Assembly (NCBI GenBank): GCA_041753075.1
Contig: JBGSVE010000063.1
Location: 1 to 64,000 of the forward strand
From: UBA6163 sp041753075
GTDB taxonomy: Bacteria > Planctomycetota > Planctomycetia > Pirellulales > Pirellulaceae
DNA length: 64,000 nucleotides
Reading direction: 5' to 3'
The translations under genes were made by a program, and so were the position numbers. Numbering within the stretch: position 1 is the first letter of the stretch; each line of letters opens with the position of its first letter. Of this stretch, positions 60,816 through 64,000 are shown in pieces. Under the pieces are notes generated by a model. The model worked only from the letters and a program-made list of their open reading frames with translations. It had not been told where the DNA came from and made no database searches.

Positions 60816-62507
60816 CTAGCCAACCGGCGTGGGTTTCGGCCGGCGACGGGTTGCCGTGGGATGCTCGGATAACGGATTCAACGCTTCCAGGCCCGTGACT
60901 CGAAGCGCCAGCCCGGCGTCAGCGAATTGGCCCTTGAGTTCTTCGAGCTTCTGCATCACCGTATGGTCAATGAAAATGAGGTTTGACATATCGAGGTCAA
61001 CATTCATGTTTTGCTCGATCCCATAGCTGACTAATCGCTTACGAAATCGAATCCAGTTGGAGAACACCGCTGATTTGCTGGCGGTAACCAACACCGTGTC
61101 ATCACTGATCTGTTGCGCATCCAGAAACGGTTTCCACAGCGATGACAGCGGCACACCGCGGAATAGGTGAATGCTAAGCTTTACCGCAATTCCAATGCCG
61201 ATTCCGATCAGTAGGTCGGTTGCTAACACTGCGACTAACGTGATGACAAAAATCAATAGAACGTCGCGACCAATGTGAAGCATGTGGCGGAACTCGTTGG
61301 GGTGCGCCAACCGCGTTCCTGTATAGATCAGCATCGCGGCGAGGGCTGCTTTCGGGATCAAATGCAGGTAGGTTGGCAGCAACGCGACGCATGACAACAG
61401 CAAAATGCCGTGCCAGAAATCGGCGAATCGAGTCTTTGCACCGCTGTCAATGTTGGCCCGACTGCGTACGATTTCCGAGATCATTGGAAGACCACCGATC
61501 ATCGCAGCGCACAGATTGGCCGTGCCGACCGCGACAAGGTCGCGATTCATATCGGTTTTCCGCTTGTAAGGATCGAGCAGGTCAACAGCCTTGGCACTTA
61601 GTAGTGATTCCAAACTGCCAATGATGAAAAACATCATCACCCATTTCCACGCGATCGGCTTGGCTAGTCCGCTGAAGTCGGGAAACGTTAACAGCTCAAA
61701 CATGCCAAATATGTGATCCGGCATCGCGATCAAGAATTTATCGCTGAGCTCGTAGTCCTGGCCGCCGAAAATATAATGGTGAGGCGTTGTCAGTTGAAAA
61801 TAGATTCCCATCGGGACCGTGGTCAGCAGAATGACCAATGGCGATGGAACCGCTTTCAAGACCTTGAATCTTCTTTGTAGCCAAGGCCAGACAAACATCA
61901 CCGCGATGCCGACAGCCCCGATCAATGCAACCTCAGGGTTCATTTCGCGAATGTAGTTTGGTATTTCGCGGATCATTTCAAACGGCTCACCTTTGGCACC
62001 TTCGACTCCGAGTGCAACGGGGATTTGTTTGACAATGATGATGACACCGATCGCAGCCAGCATCCCGTGAACTGCGGACAGTGGAAAGAAGTCGCCGAGG
62101 CCGCCGCCTTTGAAGATGCCAAAGATAATTTGCAACACTGCGGCAACCACAGCAACGCCAAGTGTCGCGCGATAAGCATACATGTCCGCGTCGCTGAACC
62201 CACCGCTGGCCCCGTCGCCGCCAAAGCTAGCAATACATCCGGCGACGATGACGATCAAACCGGCGGCCGGTCCCTTGATCGTCATTTCACTGTTACTGAT
62301 GAACGTTGTGAGAATCGATCCCACAATGGCCGTGAAGATGCCCGCGATCGCCGGAAAACCGCTGGCCAAGGCAATTCCAAGGCACAGCGGCAAAGCAATC
62401 AAGAAAACAAGGAAACCCGATAGAAAATCATGCTTGAAGTACCGGACAAAGGCACTCGCATTGCCACGTGGGACTGCGGGCTGCGACTGGGTTGGAAGCG
62501 TGGACAT
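60816..62507 (-). CDS. SulP-family inorganic anion transporter with STAS domain
   Basis: A 563-residue inner-membrane protein. ATG 62507 begins STLPTQSQPAVPRGNASAF before the first helix; an upstream frame is rejected as having no membrane or family features. The transport core has about 12 membrane segments (about residues 25-440), including LIALPLCLGIALASGFPAIA and KGPAAGLIVIVAGCI. The STAS domain (about 470-560) contains MNVDLDMSNLIFIDHTVMQK. The family moves sulfate, bicarbonate or other anions. It lies 10 bp downstream of a NuoL/M-like gene, which favours bicarbonate uptake over sulfate. The last 20 residues are basic. Confidence 0.92.
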   Translation of the reverse strand: MSTLPTQSQPAVPRGNASAFVRYFKHDFLSGFLVFLIALPLCLGIALASGFPAIAGIFTAIVGSILTTFISNSEMTIKGPAAGLIVIVAGCIASFGGDGASGGFSDADMYAYRATLGVAVVAAVLQIIFGIFKGGGLGDFFPLSAVHGMLAAIGVIIIVKQIPVALGVEGAKGEPFEMIREIPNYIREMNPEVALIGAVGIAVMFVWPWLQRRFKVLKAVPSPLVILLTTVPMGIYFQLTTPHHYIFGGQDYELSDKFLIAMPDHIFGMFELLTFPDFSGLAKPIAWKWVMMFFIIGSLESLLSAKAVDLLDPYKRKTDMNRDLVAVGTANLCAAMIGGLPMISEIVRSRANIDSGAKTRFADFWHGILLLSCVALLPTYLHLIPKAALAAMLIYTGTRLAHPNEFRHMLHIGRDVLLIFVITLVAVLATDLLIGIGIGIAVKLSIHLFRGVPLSSLWKPFLDAQQISDDTVLVTASKSAVFSNWIRFRKRLVSYGIEQNMNVDLDMSNLIFIDHTVMQKLEELKGQFADAGLALRVTGLEALNPLSEHPTATRRRPKPTPVG

Positions 62508-62517
62508 AATCGTTCGC

Positions 62518-63969
62518 TCAGCGATGAGACGGGTTGTTTGAAAAAATTTGGTTTTCGGTAACTTGCGGTTCCGGCTTATTGATATCGGGATCGCGATGGC
62601 GCAACAGTTCGATGGCTGCGTGGTAACGAGTGGATACGCTCGGCTGCGGCACAATGCCACCGATCACGATCAGACTTACCAACAACAAATACGCGAATCG
62701 CTCGGACCCTCGACTGGCCAGCGAAATCGAAGTGCGGTGATGCTTGCCGGTGAAAATGTGAAAGTAGCCATGCATGATGGCAATACCGCAAAGCGCCGAT
62801 GCGAGGATGACAATGGTGCCGATGAGCACGCCACGTTGTGATGTGCCTTCAATTAACAATTCGAGTGAGACGAACCCAATCGTGCCGGGGAAACCGACGC
62901 TGGCCAAGCCGGTTACTAAGTAGAAGGCTGCGAAGCTGGGTACGTGCTCATACAGCCCGTGGTAATCGGTCAGGTTCAAGCGACCGCTGCGTGCTTCGAG
63001 CGAACGAATGATCAAACCAAGTCCGGTCATTGCCAGGCCGATTGTCAGCCAGACGCACAGTGATCCGGTAAGCCCCATCGGCGTGCTCATTTCGAGCCCG
63101 ACAAGTACGAGCGATGATTGGCTCAACAATAAAAAGCAAAAAAAACGACGCGAATCGCGTTGGACCAATGCCATGCCGACCGCATAAAGTGCGGTGGTCA
63201 ACGAAATCACAACGATCGATCGTAGTGCCCAGTCGGGCGCGATTGGCAAGACCAATCGAAACGCCGCGTAAGCACCAGCCATTGGTGTGAATGTGATAAT
63301 CGAAGTTCCGAACGTTGCATGTTCGACCAAGTCGGTCATCCAGCAATGAAGTGGAAAGACTCCGCTGCGAATCAAGACCGCGCCCATCAATGCCAACACC
63401 GCGATCAACGACGGAGCACCTTGGTCGCCTTGCCACTGCAAAATCAATTGTCCAAAAACCAATAAGATCGCCATCACGACCATGTGAAACAGGTACGCAC
63501 CGGTTGGCTTTTCGCGACGGCGTAATTCGAGCAGGGGAATGCCTGCCGAAAGTATCAACAATGTGATGACGCCCCACGGCAATCGACAACTAAACGTTGC
63601 CATCGCCAGCGACAGCGACACCAGCGTCCACGAAAATGAGAATCGATTGGCCTTGGTACGCTGCGTTGTCAGGATCGTAAGAAAATAGATGATCGCGGTC
63701 ATCGGCAGCAGCGGTGCTGATAGTTCATCAACAATGAGCACATCGATATTGGTCAGCGTTTCCAACAAGTCCCAAGAGTCATGTGCTTCAAAGGTGCGCA
63801 GCGAGTAGAAGTCAAGCCAAGCAGCCGACGCGGCCAGCAACGTCAGCGCCGAGGCGACCACCGCAACTTTCCGCGCCGTGTCGGATTGGGTCATGAAATG
63901 TGTGATGACAGCGCCGACGAGTGGCAACAAGACGGCAATCTCAAGCCATGGTAGATGCAGCGTATTCAT
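62518..63969 (-). CDS. NuoL/NuoM-like proton-conducting membrane subunit (DabB-like)
   Basis: A 483-residue polytopic membrane protein of the complex I/Mrp antiporter family. ATG 63969 follows a strong GGAGG site at 7 nt, and a TTG 6 bp upstream is less likely. The conserved helices contain IDVLIVDELSAPLLPMTAII, GVFPLHCWMTDLVEHATFGT (helix with the family's conserved Leu-His-Trp segment) and ASVGFPGTIGFVSLELL (the conserved GFP loop). Free-standing copies pair with DUF2309 (DabA) or SulP proteins to concentrate inorganic carbon, as the SulP neighbour suggests. No other complex I gene is adjacent within the window. The upstream gene probably overlaps its start. Confidence 0.85.
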   Translation of the reverse strand: MNTLHLPWLEIAVLLPLVGAVITHFMTQSDTARKVAVVASALTLLAASAAWLDFYSLRTFEAHDSWDLLETLTNIDVLIVDELSAPLLPMTAIIYFLTILTTQRTKANRFSFSWTLVSLSLAMATFSCRLPWGVITLLILSAGIPLLELRRREKPTGAYLFHMVVMAILLVFGQLILQWQGDQGAPSLIAVLALMGAVLIRSGVFPLHCWMTDLVEHATFGTSIITFTPMAGAYAAFRLVLPIAPDWALRSIVVISLTTALYAVGMALVQRDSRRFFCFLLLSQSSLVLVGLEMSTPMGLTGSLCVWLTIGLAMTGLGLIIRSLEARSGRLNLTDYHGLYEHVPSFAAFYLVTGLASVGFPGTIGFVSLELLIEGTSQRGVLIGTIVILASALCGIAIMHGYFHIFTGKHHRTSISLASRGSERFAYLLLVSLIVIGGIVPQPSVSTRYHAAIELLRHRDPDINKPEPQVTENQIFSNNPSHR

Positions 63970-64000
63970 GCCCAATCCTCCTTGGCGTCAATCGCGGGAA
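63966..64000 (-). CDS. Possible C-terminal end of an upstream gene (edge of window)
   Basis: The last 35 bp on the minus strand can be read as PAIDAKEDWA followed by TGA, whose bases overlap the ATG of the NuoL/M-like gene (ATGA). That arrangement matches other coupled gene pairs in this window. Only 10 codons are visible, so neither the frame nor the product can be confirmed. Confidence 0.35.
   Translation of the reverse strand, partial: PAIDAKEDWA

Overview
The window looks like a chromosomal segment of a planctomycete, probably Pirellulales or a Rhodopirellula relative. The evidence is the dense set of secreted sulfatases, the PVC-specific DUF1592-type cytochrome, DUF1552, TIGR02604/TIGR02603 and TIGR03067 families, a DUF1080 protein, Tat signals of the SRRDFL type, and a tmRNA with the degradation tag (T)VEENFALAA. 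No taxonomic marker gene such as rRNA is present, so this assignment is inference.

Layout. 0-4.3 kb: a minus-strand tripartite efflux operon (adaptor, ATPase, permease, then a secreted protein cut by the window edge). 4.6-10.9 kb: mixed housekeeping genes, namely a TIM-barrel isomerase, a small membrane protein, a dead redoxin, a LysM/L,D-transpeptidase, pyrE, a type II NADH dehydrogenase and a DUF1080 protein. 11.0-15.5 kb: a cassette of dynamin-like GTPase, ExbB, ExbD and ExbD, split by an opposite-strand family 25 glycosyltransferase.

15.76-39.90 kb: a putative genomic island in the 3' end of ssrA. Intact ssrA lies at its right end on the minus strand. A 31-bp copy of the ssrA 3' end (29/31 identical), next to a displaced terminator, lies at the left end. 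A frameshifted integrase remnant and four to five copies of a CTTATCGGACCA motif sit beside ssrA. Cargo includes six sulfatases that keep the active-site cysteine motif, one sulfatase with an internal deletion, three broken sulfatases, and a cytochrome/DUF1552/PQQ-propeller operon. Fragments of two Tat-exported Gfo/Idh oxidoreductases and remnants of IS1380, IS30 and IS66 transposases are also present. A 99-bp palindromic element with a 5-bp target duplication sits inside one dead sulfatase. Two sulfatases are fusions, one with an alpha/beta-hydrolase esterase and one with a TIGR03067 domain. The natural reading is acquired capacity to desulfate and perhaps deacylate sulfated polysaccharides outside the cytoplasm, with substantial decay in progress.

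40.4-64 kb: chromosomal genes again. These are an RluA pseudouridine synthase, a SLOG-like protein, a 1221-residue kinase-ATPase fusion, a small metal-handling group (HMA protein, CbiX, lipoprotein), a sugar isomerase coupled to thiS, purEK, a PVC dehydrogenase-cytochrome, an esterase, an NfeD protease, a DUF5060 glycosidase-like protein, and a SulP transporter paired with a NuoL/M-like subunit that may take up inorganic carbon.
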